Made by a program: the position numbers and the translations under genes | NCBI GenBank assembly: GCA_017478025.1 | Contig: JAFVGZ010000012.1 | Span: forward strand, 1 to 64,000 | DNA length: 64,000 bases | Source: Prevotella sp. | Lineage (GTDB): Bacteria > Bacteroidota > Bacteroidia > Bacteroidales > Bacteroidaceae | Direction of reading: 5' to 3' | Notes under the pieces: model-generated | What the model was told of the DNA's origin: nothing | The model's database searches: none | Seen by the model: only the letters and a program-made list of their open reading frames with translations | Part shown: positions 9,398 through 20,459 of the stretch, one piece after another | How the letters are laid out: each line of letters begins with the position of its first letter | How positions within the stretch are numbered: the stretch's first letter is position 1

Positions 9398-10005
9398 CGA
9401 AACATGTTCCACACAAAGGCGTATTTGTAGGCTTTGGCACTTGATGCTGGTATTACGAGGGTGGCAAAGCGCAGGGTGTGGTCGTCGAACACATCGTTGT
9501 AGGAGTCGGGAGGCACAGTAGCCCTCACCTCCACGCGTCTCAGGTTGCTGCACCCACGAAAGGCGTATGGCCATAGATAGCGTGTGCCCGGTGGCAACAC
9601 AATGCCGCGCAGCGAACGGCAGTTCATGAATGCCTGATCGCCTATGTCGTGAATGCTGTCGGGCAGCACCACCTCCGTGATGCGCCGACAATCAGCAAAG
9701 GCATGGCGCGACACGCTGGTTACAGTGTATTCCAGTCCGTCGGGGGCCATAATTTTTGGTGGCACCACTATCTTTCCGGCAAGGGTGGTGTCAATGGCAA
9801 TGACCTTATAGCTGTTGTTACCAATGCCGATGGTCTTGTTTGTTGTATCTTTTACGTGGCATACAGCATCTACGCGCTTGCCATTGCAGAGCACATAGCC
9901 ATAAAACCTATCACGCTTATTCAGCGGTGATACTGTATGCTGTGCAGACAGTATCACTGTGCACAGTAGTAACAATAGGCTATATGCAAATCGCTTCTTA
10001 TACAT
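9364..10005 (-). CDS. Secreted BspA-type leucine-rich repeat protein
   Basis: I use the ATG at 10005 (213 residues, MYKKRFAYSLLLLLC), because the promoter boxes lie at 10015-10046 and the longer frame from 10065 starts upstream of them. A signal peptide ends near LSAQ. The mature part carries LRR_5/BspA repeats with the usual pattern of a predicted Ala-Phe-x-x-Cys turn: HAFADCRRITEVVLPDSI, QAFMNCRSLRGIVLPPG and YAFRGCSNLRRVEVRA. BspA-like proteins are surface or secreted binding proteins in oral and gut Bacteroidales. This one is small and has no obvious type IX tail. The 3' end overlaps the kinase gene on the other strand. Confidence 0.87.
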   Translation of the reverse strand: MYKKRFAYSLLLLLCTVILSAQHTVSPLNKRDRFYGYVLCNGKRVDAVCHVKDTTNKTIGIGNNSYKVIAIDTTLAGKIVVPPKIMAPDGLEYTVTSVSRHAFADCRRITEVVLPDSIHDIGDQAFMNCRSLRGIVLPPGTRYLWPYAFRGCSNLRRVEVRATVPPDSYNDVFDDHTLRFATLVIPASSAKAYKYAFVWNMFRYCIPNWDLRF

Positions 10006-10014
10006 TATTGTCTG

Positions 10015-10046
10015 CAAAGTTACAAAAAAAACTCCGAACCAACAAA
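10015..10046 (-). promoter_or_regulatory. Promoter of the LRR gene, embedded in the groEL terminator
   Basis: On the minus strand TTTG (10046-10043) and TAACTTTG (10022-10015) are 20 nt apart. The -33 box lies in the loop of the groEL terminator hairpin. The ATG follows 9 nt after the -7 box, so the 5' leader would be about 5 nt. Confidence 0.75.
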
Positions 10047-10062
10047 TGATTCGGAGCTTTTT
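10024..10062. terminator. Bidirectional intrinsic terminator after groEL
   Basis: The arms CTCCGAA (10032-10038) and TTCGGAG (10050-10056) enclose 11 nt. On the minus strand eight T follow (10031-10024), ending groESL transcription; on the plus strand five T follow (10058-10062). Confidence 0.8.
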
Positions 10063-10103
10063 CAAGTTTATGGTGTGAGTATTATGTCTTTATAGCGGGG
10101 TGT

Positions 10104-12091
<1,988 letters not shown>

Positions 12092-12139
12092 AGTTTTTAC
12101 TGTAGTTTTATTATAATGTTTTAATGTATGTTTGGGTTT

Positions 12140-12163
12140 GGATCACCCTCTGCGGGGTTATCC
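12140..12163. other. Short hairpin between clostripain-like gene and groES
   Basis: GGATcACCC and GGGTtATCC pair around a short loop. No T-run follows on the minus strand, so a terminator role is uncertain. Confidence 0.3.
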
Positions 12164-12209
12164 TTTCGTTGGGATGATTTTACAAAAGGCGTGCCAACTT
12201 TTAGTAGAG

Positions 12210-13448
12210 TTACCATCCTAAGTCATTCCAACCCACTTTGCGGCACCATTCGTAGTCATACATGTAGGTGTTGATAAGCGGTTCGGTGCTGCCGTGATAT
12301 GGCGAGGAGTAGTCGTAGCCGTAGCGTGGGACGATCATGCTCAGTCCGCCATAGGTCTCGTCGTTGACGGTGAAGGAGCTGAAGTCGATGTTGAGGACGG
12401 TGGTCCATCGTGACGACATCTTCTTTGCCACCACCACATCTTCCAGACATTCTTTCCATACCTGGAAGGTGGCGTCAGAGAGGGTGCCGTTCTCCACATG
12501 GTTCAGGAGCACATTCTGCATCTCATGGAGGAAGGGATTGTGGATGTAGGAATAGTAGATGGAGCCCTGATAGCGCAGAGTGGTGGAGCTGGATTCGGGA
12601 TCGTTGAACTTTATCTCATTCAGCGCATAGTATGTTGCAGCAAGGAGGTTGTCCAGATTTCGTGTATCAACTACGGATGCGCACAGTTTCTGGTCGTCGC
12701 CATAGAAGAGGAGCTGTGCCGGGTCGCTGGCAAAGTCGTAGGACAGGAGTGGGACGACCTCTCTGTAGTTGGCTCCCTCTGACTTTACCTCTGACAGCGG
12801 GGCAGAGATATAGTCCGTGTAGTTGCGCAACTCATAGACGTTCTCTATCGTCTGCATGTTGCAGCAATCGAAGAAGATGAATTCCTGGTGCAGCCTGCCG
12901 CCTTCAGGCGTTTTCAGGTTGCTGAGTACTGTTGCCAGCGTTGGGACATTAATCCATTTGCCGTCTGTAGAAGACGATGTGTTGTAATCCACGCCGTAGG
13001 CATAGAGTCGCATCATGTCTGTCGGGATGGTGTCGTTCATCTGGCGTGAGCCGTTACCGTGGCCGGCAAAGATTGTGGCATACTCCTTTGCAGGATATTT
13101 GTTTATGATCCACTGCATGATGTGGAGCATGCTGTCAGGATTTGTCATGAAGAACTCATTCTGCCACTGACGCACGGTAGTGGCAGCTCCGCCGGCTATC
13201 TTTGCCACGAACGGTTTGTCCTTCATCACGTCGCACACAACGATGAGGTTCACGTCTTTTGACAGTGAGGCAGAGCCGGTTATCATCTCCTTATAGTCGC
13301 TGTTCAGCGAGTCTGCCAGGTTGTTGTCACCCGATATGAAGGCTATGACTGTACGCATAGCGGGCAGGGCTGGGGTATCGCTGCCTTCGTCAGAGGAGCA
13401 GGCTATCAATGCGATGCACAGGGTAAAGAGATAAAACAGATGTTTCAT
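12210..13448 (-). CDS. Clostripain-family (C11) cysteine peptidase lipoprotein
   Basis: The 412-residue protein starts with a lipoprotein signal (LCIALIACSS, lipid Cys17). The caspase-like fold shows the catalytic pair His130 in FAGHGNG and Cys195 in FFDCCNMQ, preceded by strand VIAFISGDNNLADSL. This is the C11 peptidase pattern, which cuts after basic residues in characterised members. It is probably exported and anchored to a membrane. It is transcribed toward groES with 118 nt between and lies 35 nt downstream of the next gene. Confidence 0.88.
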   Translation of the reverse strand: MKHLFYLFTLCIALIACSSDEGSDTPALPAMRTVIAFISGDNNLADSLNSDYKEMITGSASLSKDVNLIVVCDVMKDKPFVAKIAGGAATTVRQWQNEFFMTNPDSMLHIMQWIINKYPAKEYATIFAGHGNGSRQMNDTIPTDMMRLYAYGVDYNTSSSTDGKWINVPTLATVLSNLKTPEGGRLHQEFIFFDCCNMQTIENVYELRNYTDYISAPLSEVKSEGANYREVVPLLSYDFASDPAQLLFYGDDQKLCASVVDTRNLDNLLAATYYALNEIKFNDPESSSTTLRYQGSIYYSYIHNPFLHEMQNVLLNHVENGTLSDATFQVWKECLEDVVVAKKMSSRWTTVLNIDFSSFTVNDETYGGLSMIVPRYGYDYSSPYHGSTEPLINTYMYDYEWCRKVGWNDLGW

Positions 13449-13483
13449 TTATATAATTTAGTATGTGGTTGTTGGGTTAAAGA

Positions 13484-14479
13484 TCAGTCGTTTATGGCTC
13501 CGCAATAAGGGCATTTTCCCTTTGCTGTCAGTCGCTTGCCGCAGTTGCCGCACATGAACTGCTCGTGTGGGTGTCGCTGATAGGTAGTGATGGCGTAATA
13601 GCAGTATGCCACAAGCAATGGGTAGCCCACGAAGTACAGGGTGCTGATGGAGAACACGATATAGAGCACGGCACACACTCCCGCCAGTCCTAAGAGGTAT
13701 ATCAGGGCATCCTCGAGCGGCAACAGGTGTCTTGTGTCCTCCACAACGGCTATGCCCACTATCAGCATTGCCCAGACGGAGATGATGAACAATGCCAGTA
13801 TGGGGGGCATGGTGAATGGGTTGAGCGAGGGGTGGTAGTAGAAGTGCCTCCAGATGTCTGTGCCGAAGAGCTGCAGCGAGGCATAGAACGTAGCCGCTGC
13901 TGCCACGATGATGCAGAGCAGGGTGGGATAGAAGGATGGTATGTCGCGGAAGTGGACTATCGGGGCGTTGCGCCTGTGTATGATGCGTGTCATGTAGGCT
14001 ACGCCGATGAGCACCATGATGATGACGGCGATGAGGATGTGGCTGTCGCTGAAGAACATGATGAACTGCGAGATGGGGTCTGTGGGCACTACGGCGGGAA
14101 GCAGTTCCGTCTCGTGTATCCACCCCAAGCGTCCACGCTCACTCACCAGCTGTACCCAGACGGAGTCGATGCTGTCCTGTGGCAGAATGCGTATGTCGCT
14201 CACTGCCAGCTGCTGGTTGTGGGGGATGGTGAAGGTGTCAGTAGCCAGTTGAGACACTTTCTCCTCAGGCTGTTGGACAATGAGTTGCAGGCTGTCGTTG
14301 TGGACAATGAAGTTGTAGCCCACGCTATAGTGGTGGGTGGAGTAGAAGGAGATGCTGTCTGCAGAGGCGGTGCTGTCCTGTTCGGCCAGCGCATCGTGCA
14401 GATTGTCTTCCCTCGTCTGCTTGTCATTGTAACATGCTGTCAGGAGACAGCAAATCAGTATGATGATGTAGTTCCTCAA
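13484..14479 (-). CDS. Membrane lipoprotein with SH3-like part, several TM helices and C-terminal zinc ribbon
   Basis: I place the start at TTG 14479-14477, which overlaps the stop of the U32 gene (TTGA) and gives a lipoprotein signal RNYIIILICCLLTAC. The ATG at 14527 is possible but would add 16 charged residues before it. The outer part includes an SH3-like segment (VWVQLVSERGRLGWIHE). About five membrane helices follow, and the end is a zinc ribbon with CGNCGKRL and CPYCG. Having both a lipobox and a cytosolic-type zinc ribbon is odd. The function is unknown. It is cotranscribed with the U32 gene. Confidence 0.8.
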   Translation of the reverse strand: MRNYIIILICCLLTACYNDKQTREDNLHDALAEQDSTASADSISFYSTHHYSVGYNFIVHNDSLQLIVQQPEEKVSQLATDTFTIPHNQQLAVSDIRILPQDSIDSVWVQLVSERGRLGWIHETELLPAVVPTDPISQFIMFFSDSHILIAVIIMVLIGVAYMTRIIHRRNAPIVHFRDIPSFYPTLLCIIVAAAATFYASLQLFGTDIWRHFYYHPSLNPFTMPPILALFIISVWAMLIVGIAVVEDTRHLLPLEDALIYLLGLAGVCAVLYIVFSISTLYFVGYPLLVAYCYYAITTYQRHPHEQFMCGNCGKRLTAKGKCPYCGAIND

Positions 14480-16410
14480 TTTCCGTTCTCCTCTATGAGT
14501 CTCACTGTCATCTCGCACCTCTTGCAATCGAAATGCAGCGAGAATGTTTGTTTGTCGTTGTTAATGCTCAGTGTCAGGGGTTCGCGCCAATCGTCCGGGC
14601 GTTTGTCCTTCAGGCAGTGGCCTAATTCATATCGCAGGCAGTACCTGCAACGCATCAGCGTCTTGCCTCCGTGGAGCTCAAAGGCATCTGCCTCCTGTCC
14701 CTGCCGGCTGTAGAAGTCGCGGGCTTCCTGGTTGGCTGCGTTGTACAGCTCCGGCGAGTTGTAGAGAGGCTTCTCTGTGTGCCCCTCGTCCCTCATCTCT
14801 CGTCTCTTACCTCTCATCTCTCCTCCCTCACCTCTCATCTCTCCTCTCTCACCCCTCATCATCAGCTTGCCTGTTGCTTCCCTGCGCAGGGTTGACAGCA
14901 CGCTGCTGGGCATGAAGGGCAGGCCCTCCTGTATCTCTATGTCGTGGCACAGATAAGGCGTGTCACCGAGTTTCTGCAGTTGTTTGCGTATATTCTCCTC
15001 CTGTGGTGAGCGTGGCTGCTGCATCTCAACAGCAGCACGGGCTGTGCCGCAGTGTCCGTGTTCGTCGGTAATGGTGAGAAGAACGGCCGTCCTGTCTGAT
15101 ACCTGCGATGCGTTGTTGTCACAGTCTGTTGCCTGCGATGCGTTGTTGTCACCTTTTTTCAGCGTTATCGTCACGTCAATCTTGCGCTGTGCAGAGGGTT
15201 TGCTGAGGAGTGTGACGAAGGCCTGGTTGTGGTTGCGGTACAGTCGCATCCCCCTTCTCAGCTCTGCGGGCAGGGACAGGGGTTGCAAGCGGTTGCCCTC
15301 AGCCCTGTTGACCCTGAAGCCTATCAGACGTTCATCGGCAAAGAAACAGAGTCCGTCACCGTTGCTGAATGGCTCTACGGAAGAGACGATGATGCTCCTG
15401 CCGCGTATATCCTTCACGGTGCCCACGTACTCTCCGATGGACTTGGGTGACAGCGGTGACGACATAGGGCGGCGATCATGGGGTAGGGTGGTGACGTCAG
15501 AGAAGTAGGTGGTAAACCCACGGTTGAAACTCTTTCTGATGTCGGGTGTGAAGGTGTATGTGCAGCGCCCCATTGATGCGCGGCGGTACTTGTCGGGGTG
15601 CAGCCTGCAGAGGGCGTTGAGCTGCTCGCTATAGGCTGCCGTCACGTTCTTCACATAGTCAGCATCCTTCAGCCTTCCCTCAATCTTGAAGCTTGTCACT
15701 CCTGCCTCTGCCAGCCGTTCGAGGTTCTCCAACTGTGCCATGTCCCTGAGTGACAGGAGATGCTTGTCCTGTTCTATTACATTGCCATCGCCATCGCGTA
15801 GCGTCATGGGCATGCGGCACACCTGCGAGCACTCCCCTCTGTTGGCAGAACGTCCGAAGCAGTAGTGTGACGCGTAGCACTGTCCGGAGTAACTGACGCA
15901 CAGCGCTCCGTGTACGAATGCCTCGAGCTCCACGTCGGGCACAGCCTGGTGTATGTCATTGATTTCGCTGATACTCAGCTCGCGTGCCAGGACCACACGC
16001 CTGAATCCCTGTTCCGTCAGCCATTTCACCTTCTCCGCGGTTCTGTTGTCGGTTTGGGTAGAGGCATGCAGGACAGGACGGAAGCGGACTTGCTCTTCCT
16101 GCAACAGAGTCAGCAGTCCCATGTCCTGTACCAACAGCGCATCCACTCCGGCCTGGCTGAGCTCCTCGCACAGCGCGAGGGTGTCGCTCATCTCTTGATC
16201 GTAGATGATAGTATTGACCGTAGCATATACTTTGGCATCATAGCGGTGAGCATAGCGGCAGAGCTCGGCAATGTCCTCAACGCTATTGCCGGCAGCGGCG
16301 CGGGCTCCGTATTTCCTTGCACCGATATACACGGCATCGGCACTGTGGTCTATTGCGCTGATACCGCATTCAAGGTTCTTGGCTGGGGAAAGGAGTTCTA
16401 ACTGTCTCAC
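14476..16410 (-). CDS. U32 peptidase-family protein (RNA hydroxylation type)
   Basis: The 644-residue protein begins RQLELLSPAKNLECG and carries the U32 signature (EAFVHGALCVSYSGQC, then RSANRGECSQVCR). E. coli relatives act in tRNA uridine (TrhP) and 23S rRNA cytidine (RlhA) hydroxylation; the protease label (PrtC) is historical. A C-terminal segment with Cys residues (RCRYCLRYELGHC and HFDCKRCE) is typical of long Bacteroidales members. Two oddities lie in the middle: a 30-nt in-frame duplication (DNNASQATDC / DNNASQVSDR) and a stretch of MRGE-type repeats near residues 515-545, both absent from typical homologues as I know them. Confidence 0.9.
   Translation of the reverse strand: MRQLELLSPAKNLECGISAIDHSADAVYIGARKYGARAAAGNSVEDIAELCRYAHRYDAKVYATVNTIIYDQEMSDTLALCEELSQAGVDALLVQDMGLLTLLQEEQVRFRPVLHASTQTDNRTAEKVKWLTEQGFRRVVLARELSISEINDIHQAVPDVELEAFVHGALCVSYSGQCYASHYCFGRSANRGECSQVCRMPMTLRDGDGNVIEQDKHLLSLRDMAQLENLERLAEAGVTSFKIEGRLKDADYVKNVTAAYSEQLNALCRLHPDKYRRASMGRCTYTFTPDIRKSFNRGFTTYFSDVTTLPHDRRPMSSPLSPKSIGEYVGTVKDIRGRSIIVSSVEPFSNGDGLCFFADERLIGFRVNRAEGNRLQPLSLPAELRRGMRLYRNHNQAFVTLLSKPSAQRKIDVTITLKKGDNNASQATDCDNNASQVSDRTAVLLTITDEHGHCGTARAAVEMQQPRSPQEENIRKQLQKLGDTPYLCHDIEIQEGLPFMPSSVLSTLRREATGKLMMRGERGEMRGEGGEMRGKRREMRDEGHTEKPLYNSPELYNAANQEARDFYSRQGQEADAFELHGGKTLMRCRYCLRYELGHCLKDKRPDDWREPLTLSINNDKQTFSLHFDCKRCEMTVRLIEENGN
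14784..14863. repeat. Pyrimidine-rich tandem repeat inside the U32 gene
   Basis: Imperfect copies of an 11-14 nt CTCTCATCTCTCC unit run in frame through the U32 coding sequence and encode repeated MRGE / MRGKR residues. The same type of sequence is usually intergenic, as in the repeat-like tract at 22444-22510. Confidence 0.75.
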
Positions 16411-16464
16411 TGGCGAGTGGGGGTTGGTTTATATGGTGGGGGCTGTCATGTCCCACCGTGATGT

Positions 16465-17661
16465 TTATTGATGCGAATTTATAGATGCCACCTTGCGTCT
16501 GATGATGATGACATTGAGCAGGGTGACGATGAGGAACAGCGCGATGCCCAGCAGCACGGCATAGACGATAGAGCCTTTGCCCACCTCGGGGTATAGCGCT
16601 GCGATGATGTCCACGTAGTAGTGGCGTATGAGGCATACGGACAGAATGGCTATGAGCAGCACCATCAGGTTGAGGCCCGCGGTGAGCAGCTGATAGGGCA
16701 TTGCCACACGACCGGCACGATAGCCTATGAGCAGCAGGTTCTGAAGCTTCTCCGTATTCTTCTGCACGAGGAGGTATATGCTCAGCATCAGTATGTAGAA
16801 ACTCAGGGCGCTGATGATGATGCCTATCACCATCACCATGCTCACGATGAGGCGCAGGAAGTATGTGGTCTTCTCGGCGTTGAGCTTGTCGCTGTCCATC
16901 TCCAGCCCGTTCTTCTCAAAGTATGTCATGAGCGATTTGTCACCCGGGTTGGACACCTGCATCAGCAGTCGCGTGGTGACATTATCGCCTTCGGGTGCAA
17001 AGGTCTCGTTGCTCCATTTCATGAAGGCCTCTGGCACCAGTATGGATGTCATTGACGATGAGAATGCCACCACCTTGCCCGTGAAAGTCTGTTCCCTGCC
17101 GTTGCCGTGAATGCGCAGCCTGAGGTCTATCATCCCCATCAGCCCGTCAGAAATCTGGGGCAGGGAGTGGCTGCGGGCAAAGCCGAAGTTATATATATTA
17201 ATATAGGAACGCGGGAGGATGATGGGCACAACATCATCACCGGCCCGGTACTGCCAGTCACGCATGTTGATGTCGATGAAGTCATCGGGGATGCTTTCAA
17301 AGAATATCTCCGAACTGAATATCTGTGTGCCGCTGATGCCCATGCTTGCGTGAGCCTTGTAGTTGGCCGACATGAATGCTCCCGTTCTTCGCGTGAAGGG
17401 TTGCTTCTCAAGCTCCGCAATGTCCTTGGCAGAGAATGTGGAGGCGTTGCTCGACAGGGTATTGCCCATGCCGATACGCTTGGTCACCATGATGGCATTG
17501 GACTTCATGAATGAATCGCCATTGGTGAAGATGGGCAGCACGTCGTGATAGAACTGATAGCCGGAGAGTACGATTATCATTCCCAGCAGGTTGGCAACAA
17601 AGAAACCTGCAAACTGCCCTATGCTGATATGTTGTCTAAGTAGTTTCCAGAGAAGTGACAT
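16465..17661 (-). CDS. ABC transporter permease, FtsX/MacB type
   Basis: The 398-residue protein has one N-terminal membrane helix (about 17-37), a large outer domain (about 40-270) and three C-terminal helices (about 275-300, 330-350, 370-390), the FtsX/MacB topology. Such systems move lipoproteins, peptides or drugs, or act as mechanotransmission complexes. The ATPase gene lies 14 nt upstream on the same strand, so the two form one transporter. The substrate cannot be told from the sequence. Confidence 0.85.
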   Translation of the reverse strand: MSLLWKLLRQHISIGQFAGFFVANLLGMIIVLSGYQFYHDVLPIFTNGDSFMKSNAIMVTKRIGMGNTLSSNASTFSAKDIAELEKQPFTRRTGAFMSANYKAHASMGISGTQIFSSEIFFESIPDDFIDINMRDWQYRAGDDVVPIILPRSYINIYNFGFARSHSLPQISDGLMGMIDLRLRIHGNGREQTFTGKVVAFSSSMTSILVPEAFMKWSNETFAPEGDNVTTRLLMQVSNPGDKSLMTYFEKNGLEMDSDKLNAEKTTYFLRLIVSMVMVIGIIISALSFYILMLSIYLLVQKNTEKLQNLLLIGYRAGRVAMPYQLLTAGLNLMVLLIAILSVCLIRHYYVDIIAALYPEVGKGSIVYAVLLGIALFLIVTLLNVIIIRRKVASINSHQ

Positions 17662-17675
17662 GATGTGCGTTTGGT

Positions 17676-18329
17676 TCAGAGTTTCAGGACCTTGTCATAC
17701 TGCAGGTCCATGTGTTTGCCTATTGATGTGACGATGACGCATGCCTCCTTTCGCCTTGCCTCTTCCATCATCATCTCGGCCATCACCTGTGAGTTTCTGT
17801 CATCGAGGTGGCTGATGGGCTCATCTACTATCAGGAAGTCAAACGGCTGTGCCAGCGCTCTCATCATTGCTACGCGCTGTTGCTGGCCAAATGACATCCT
17901 GCCCATCTTCTGCTCCACCTTGTCGGCGATGCCGAGCCTTTCAAACCATGAGAGGATGACGGCAGGGTCCGTATGTCCCGTCAGCTGGTTCTTGATCTGC
18001 ACATTCTCCATTGCGGTGAGTTCGGGAAACATGCGCAGTTCCTGAAAGAGCAGGCTGACGTGCTTTTGCCTGATGTCTGCCCACCTGGAGGGGCTGTATG
18101 CGCTCACATCATCGCTGTCAAACCTCACGTGGCCGCTGTAGTCGTTGCGATAGCCTATGAGATAGCTGCAGAATGTGCTTTTGCCCTTGCCTGAGTCGGC
18201 TTCCACGAGGTAGGTCTTGCCGCGCTCAAAGCAGACCTGGCTCTGCCATATATCAGAGTGCAGGTCGCCGATGCCCTCAAACACACGGGGCGTCACGTTG
18301 TCCAGTTCAATCCTTTTTATCCTCTCCAT
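17676..18329 (-). CDS. ABC transporter ATPase
   Basis: The 217-residue protein has a Walker A (ADSGKGKST, 44-52, with Ala in place of the first Gly), Q-loop Gln96, signature SFGQQQR (146-152) and Walker B FLIVDEP (165-171). The D-loop is SHLD. The H-loop position reads TSIGKHMDL, where most relatives have THD, so the switch His is missing or displaced. It pairs with the permease downstream. Its start overlaps the end of the DUF4836 gene by 23 nt, so the three genes are one operon. Confidence 0.9.
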   Translation of the reverse strand: MERIKRIELDNVTPRVFEGIGDLHSDIWQSQVCFERGKTYLVEADSGKGKSTFCSYLIGYRNDYSGHVRFDSDDVSAYSPSRWADIRQKHVSLLFQELRMFPELTAMENVQIKNQLTGHTDPAVILSWFERLGIADKVEQKMGRMSFGQQQRVAMMRALAQPFDFLIVDEPISHLDDRNSQVMAEMMMEEARRKEACVIVTSIGKHMDLQYDKVLKL

Positions 18330-19518
18330 TATCTTCCTTTTCTTCCTCCTTTGCCTTCTCGTCCTTCGTCTCCGGCTTTTTCAGAGTGAATACAATCTTC
18401 TTCACGCGGCTCACCCACGAGAGAAATGTTCCTGCCACAGCGCTTGTAGCCTTCTTCACGTTAATGGCGATGACCAGTCGTTCTCCATTATTTTCCGTAC
18501 CCTTGGGTAGGTTGATGATATGGGTCCTTATGCCTGTGGTGTCAACGCTCTCGCTCATCTTGCCGCTGAAGAGGAAGGCCATATCGCCCTTGTTGCCCTT
18601 TATGCGGTCATAGCGGTGTGTGCCTATGAGCAGAGAACCCAGTGTCTTGTCCCTGTTCAGCAGTTCCACAAACTCTTCTCCATCTACATTCATGAATATT
18701 CCTGCCAGCAGCGTGTCAGCAAACTGCTTCTCCCAGTTAATCGTCATGGGGCGATATACCTCGGCAGCCTGTTTCAGGGCCTGGTCTATGTTGGGATTGT
18801 ATGAGAACATGTCGCCCTTCATCATCAGTATGCTGTCCTCATATTCCACTTCGGCTCTCAGCATCACATCGCTTGGGTCGGTGCCTCGCGGAGCACCTAT
18901 CATGAATGCCGACACGAGCTCATTGGGCAATGCAGACGCCTCGGCTACCATCTTCATCGGAGCATCGACGCTGTCCAGGTATTTCCACATGTCAGAGTTG
19001 CGAAGGCCTTCGTCAGCCTTTTGATTCATCATGCTCCTCATGCGGTCCTTCATATTCTCGCGCTCTGTGACGCTGTTCACTACCGGTCCCATCACCAGCA
19101 GACGCTTTTCATTATAGCCGGCTATCCATTTCTCAAAGGCTACGGCAAAGATTTCCTCGTCGCCTTCCTCCAGCTCTGAGAGCACTCCTATGGTCTGCAG
19201 GCGCTGGAAGAAGTCCAGCAGAGCATCGCGGTCATTCACAAAGATGCTGAGGCCGAAGAGACCGTCAATGGTCTCAAAGGCATACATATCCTTTGTCAGG
19301 TCAATACCCTTCAGGCTCTTCTTGTCTTTGTTGACAAACGGCAACAGAACGGTCTTCACAGGCGAGTCATCGTCTATCAGTTCCATAGCGTTTACAGACA
19401 CAACGGCCTTACTGTTGGCAGGCACGGAGTCAACGTAGTTACTGCGTGTACATCCTGCCAGTACAAACATCAAAATGGCTGCAACCATCGTGCAGCATAT
19501 ATTTCTGAAATACACCAA
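18307..19518 (-). CDS. DUF4836-family lipoprotein
   Basis: The 403-residue protein has a lipobox (VLAGC) after a short signal and begins the mature part with SVPANSKAVVSVNAMEL, the pattern of DUF4836 proteins in Bacteroidales. The tail is highly charged (KKPETKDEKAKEEEKED). It is first in the operon with an ABC ATPase and permease, which hints at an accessory or substrate-handling role. No function is established for the family as far as I know. Confidence 0.82.
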   Translation of the reverse strand: MVYFRNICCTMVAAILMFVLAGCTRSNYVDSVPANSKAVVSVNAMELIDDDSPVKTVLLPFVNKDKKSLKGIDLTKDMYAFETIDGLFGLSIFVNDRDALLDFFQRLQTIGVLSELEEGDEEIFAVAFEKWIAGYNEKRLLVMGPVVNSVTERENMKDRMRSMMNQKADEGLRNSDMWKYLDSVDAPMKMVAEASALPNELVSAFMIGAPRGTDPSDVMLRAEVEYEDSILMMKGDMFSYNPNIDQALKQAAEVYRPMTINWEKQFADTLLAGIFMNVDGEEFVELLNRDKTLGSLLIGTHRYDRIKGNKGDMAFLFSGKMSESVDTTGIRTHIINLPKGTENNGERLVIAINVKKATSAVAGTFLSWVSRVKKIVFTLKKPETKDEKAKEEEKEDNGEDKKD

Positions 19519-19571
19519 TTTGATAATCTGTTATGTTGTTAATTTGATTTGACTGTCGTATTGTAATCTCC

Positions 19572-19615
19572 CTCTCCTCCCAGGGGGAGAGATGCCCTTT
19601 GGGCAGAGAGGGGGC
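19572..19615 (-). repeat. 44-nt dispersed repeat, copy A
   Basis: This 44-nt segment is the exact reverse complement of 26063-26106. It contains GCCCAAAGGGC and CTCTCCCCCTGGGAGGAGAG, two nested palindromes. It lies between rsmE and the DUF4836 gene. Confidence 0.9.
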
Positions 19616-19623
19616 CTTCATTT

Positions 19624-20367
19624 TCAATTTGTGAACCTCGCCACCGTAGCAGCCACAATTGCCGCTGTCTCTGTGCGCAGGCGTGAAGGTCCTAATGACG
19701 TGCTCTTGTAACCCTTGCTGATGGCATATCTCACCTCTTCTATTGAGAAATCCCCTTCGGGGCCTATCAGTATTGTCACGTCCTCGTCTGAGGTGTCTCC
19801 TGTAGCGGCATTACTTTCTGCACTCTCCCTCAGAAGGCTGGTCAGCTCGCGGCGCTCTATCTCGTTATAGCAATGGCAGATGTATTTGCGTCCACCTCGC
19901 TCATTGTCAATGAATTGCTTGAAGGCGCACATGTCGTTCACCTGTGGCATCCAGGCCTTGTGGCTTTGCTTCATAGCCGCCACCACAACCTTCTCTACGC
20001 GCTCCTTGCGCATCTTGCGCCGCTCAGAGAAGCGGCACTCAGGGAATGACAGTTCATCCACCCCAATCTCCGTCACCTTCTCTGCCATCCATTCCGTTCG
20101 CTCCATCATCTTTGTCGGAGCCATCGCAATGTGCAGCCTGCCTCTCCACGGGCGTTGCTGCGGCAGGCCTTCGGCTATGTCATAATGGCAGTGCTTGCCT
20201 GTGGCAGATGTGATGACAGCCTTGTAGAGCGTTCCCTCTCCATCCACGAGGCTTATCTCGTCGCCCTCCGTGAGGCGCAGCACGCGCAGGGCGTGCATAG
20301 CTTCCTCCTGCGGCAGCTCTGAGGCCGCAGCAGCATCGGGGACGTAGAAATAGCGTTCTTCTTTCAT
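19624..20367 (-). CDS. rsmE: 16S rRNA (uracil-1498-N3)-methyltransferase RsmE
   Basis: The 247-residue protein has the N-terminal PUA-like part (ERYFYVPDAAA, then HALRVLRLTEGDEI) and a SPOUT/trefoil-knot domain with the conserved ILIGPEGDFSIEE and SLGPSRLRTETA blocks. It methylates U1498 of 16S rRNA with S-adenosylmethionine. The length fits the family. It is 92 nt downstream of rpsP on the same strand. Confidence 0.95.
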   Translation of the reverse strand: MKEERYFYVPDAAAASELPQEEAMHALRVLRLTEGDEISLVDGEGTLYKAVITSATGKHCHYDIAEGLPQQRPWRGRLHIAMAPTKMMERTEWMAEKVTEIGVDELSFPECRFSERRKMRKERVEKVVVAAMKQSHKAWMPQVNDMCAFKQFIDNERGGRKYICHCYNEIERRELTSLLRESAESNAATGDTSDEDVTILIGPEGDFSIEEVRYAISKGYKSTSLGPSRLRTETAAIVAATVARFTN

Positions 20368-20459
20368 TGTTCAAACGAAGGCGGAGATGCGCTTTGGCAT
20401 AGACCTTTGCACATCTCCGTCTGTTGTTTCTTTTTCCTGTGTAAAAAAGAGAGACAATT

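Noticed and set aside
13727-14713. 328-codon frame on the plus strand
   Set aside because: It is antisense to the zinc-ribbon membrane protein and the U32 gene, and its composition (Val/Asp/Glu runs) is typical of a shadow frame.
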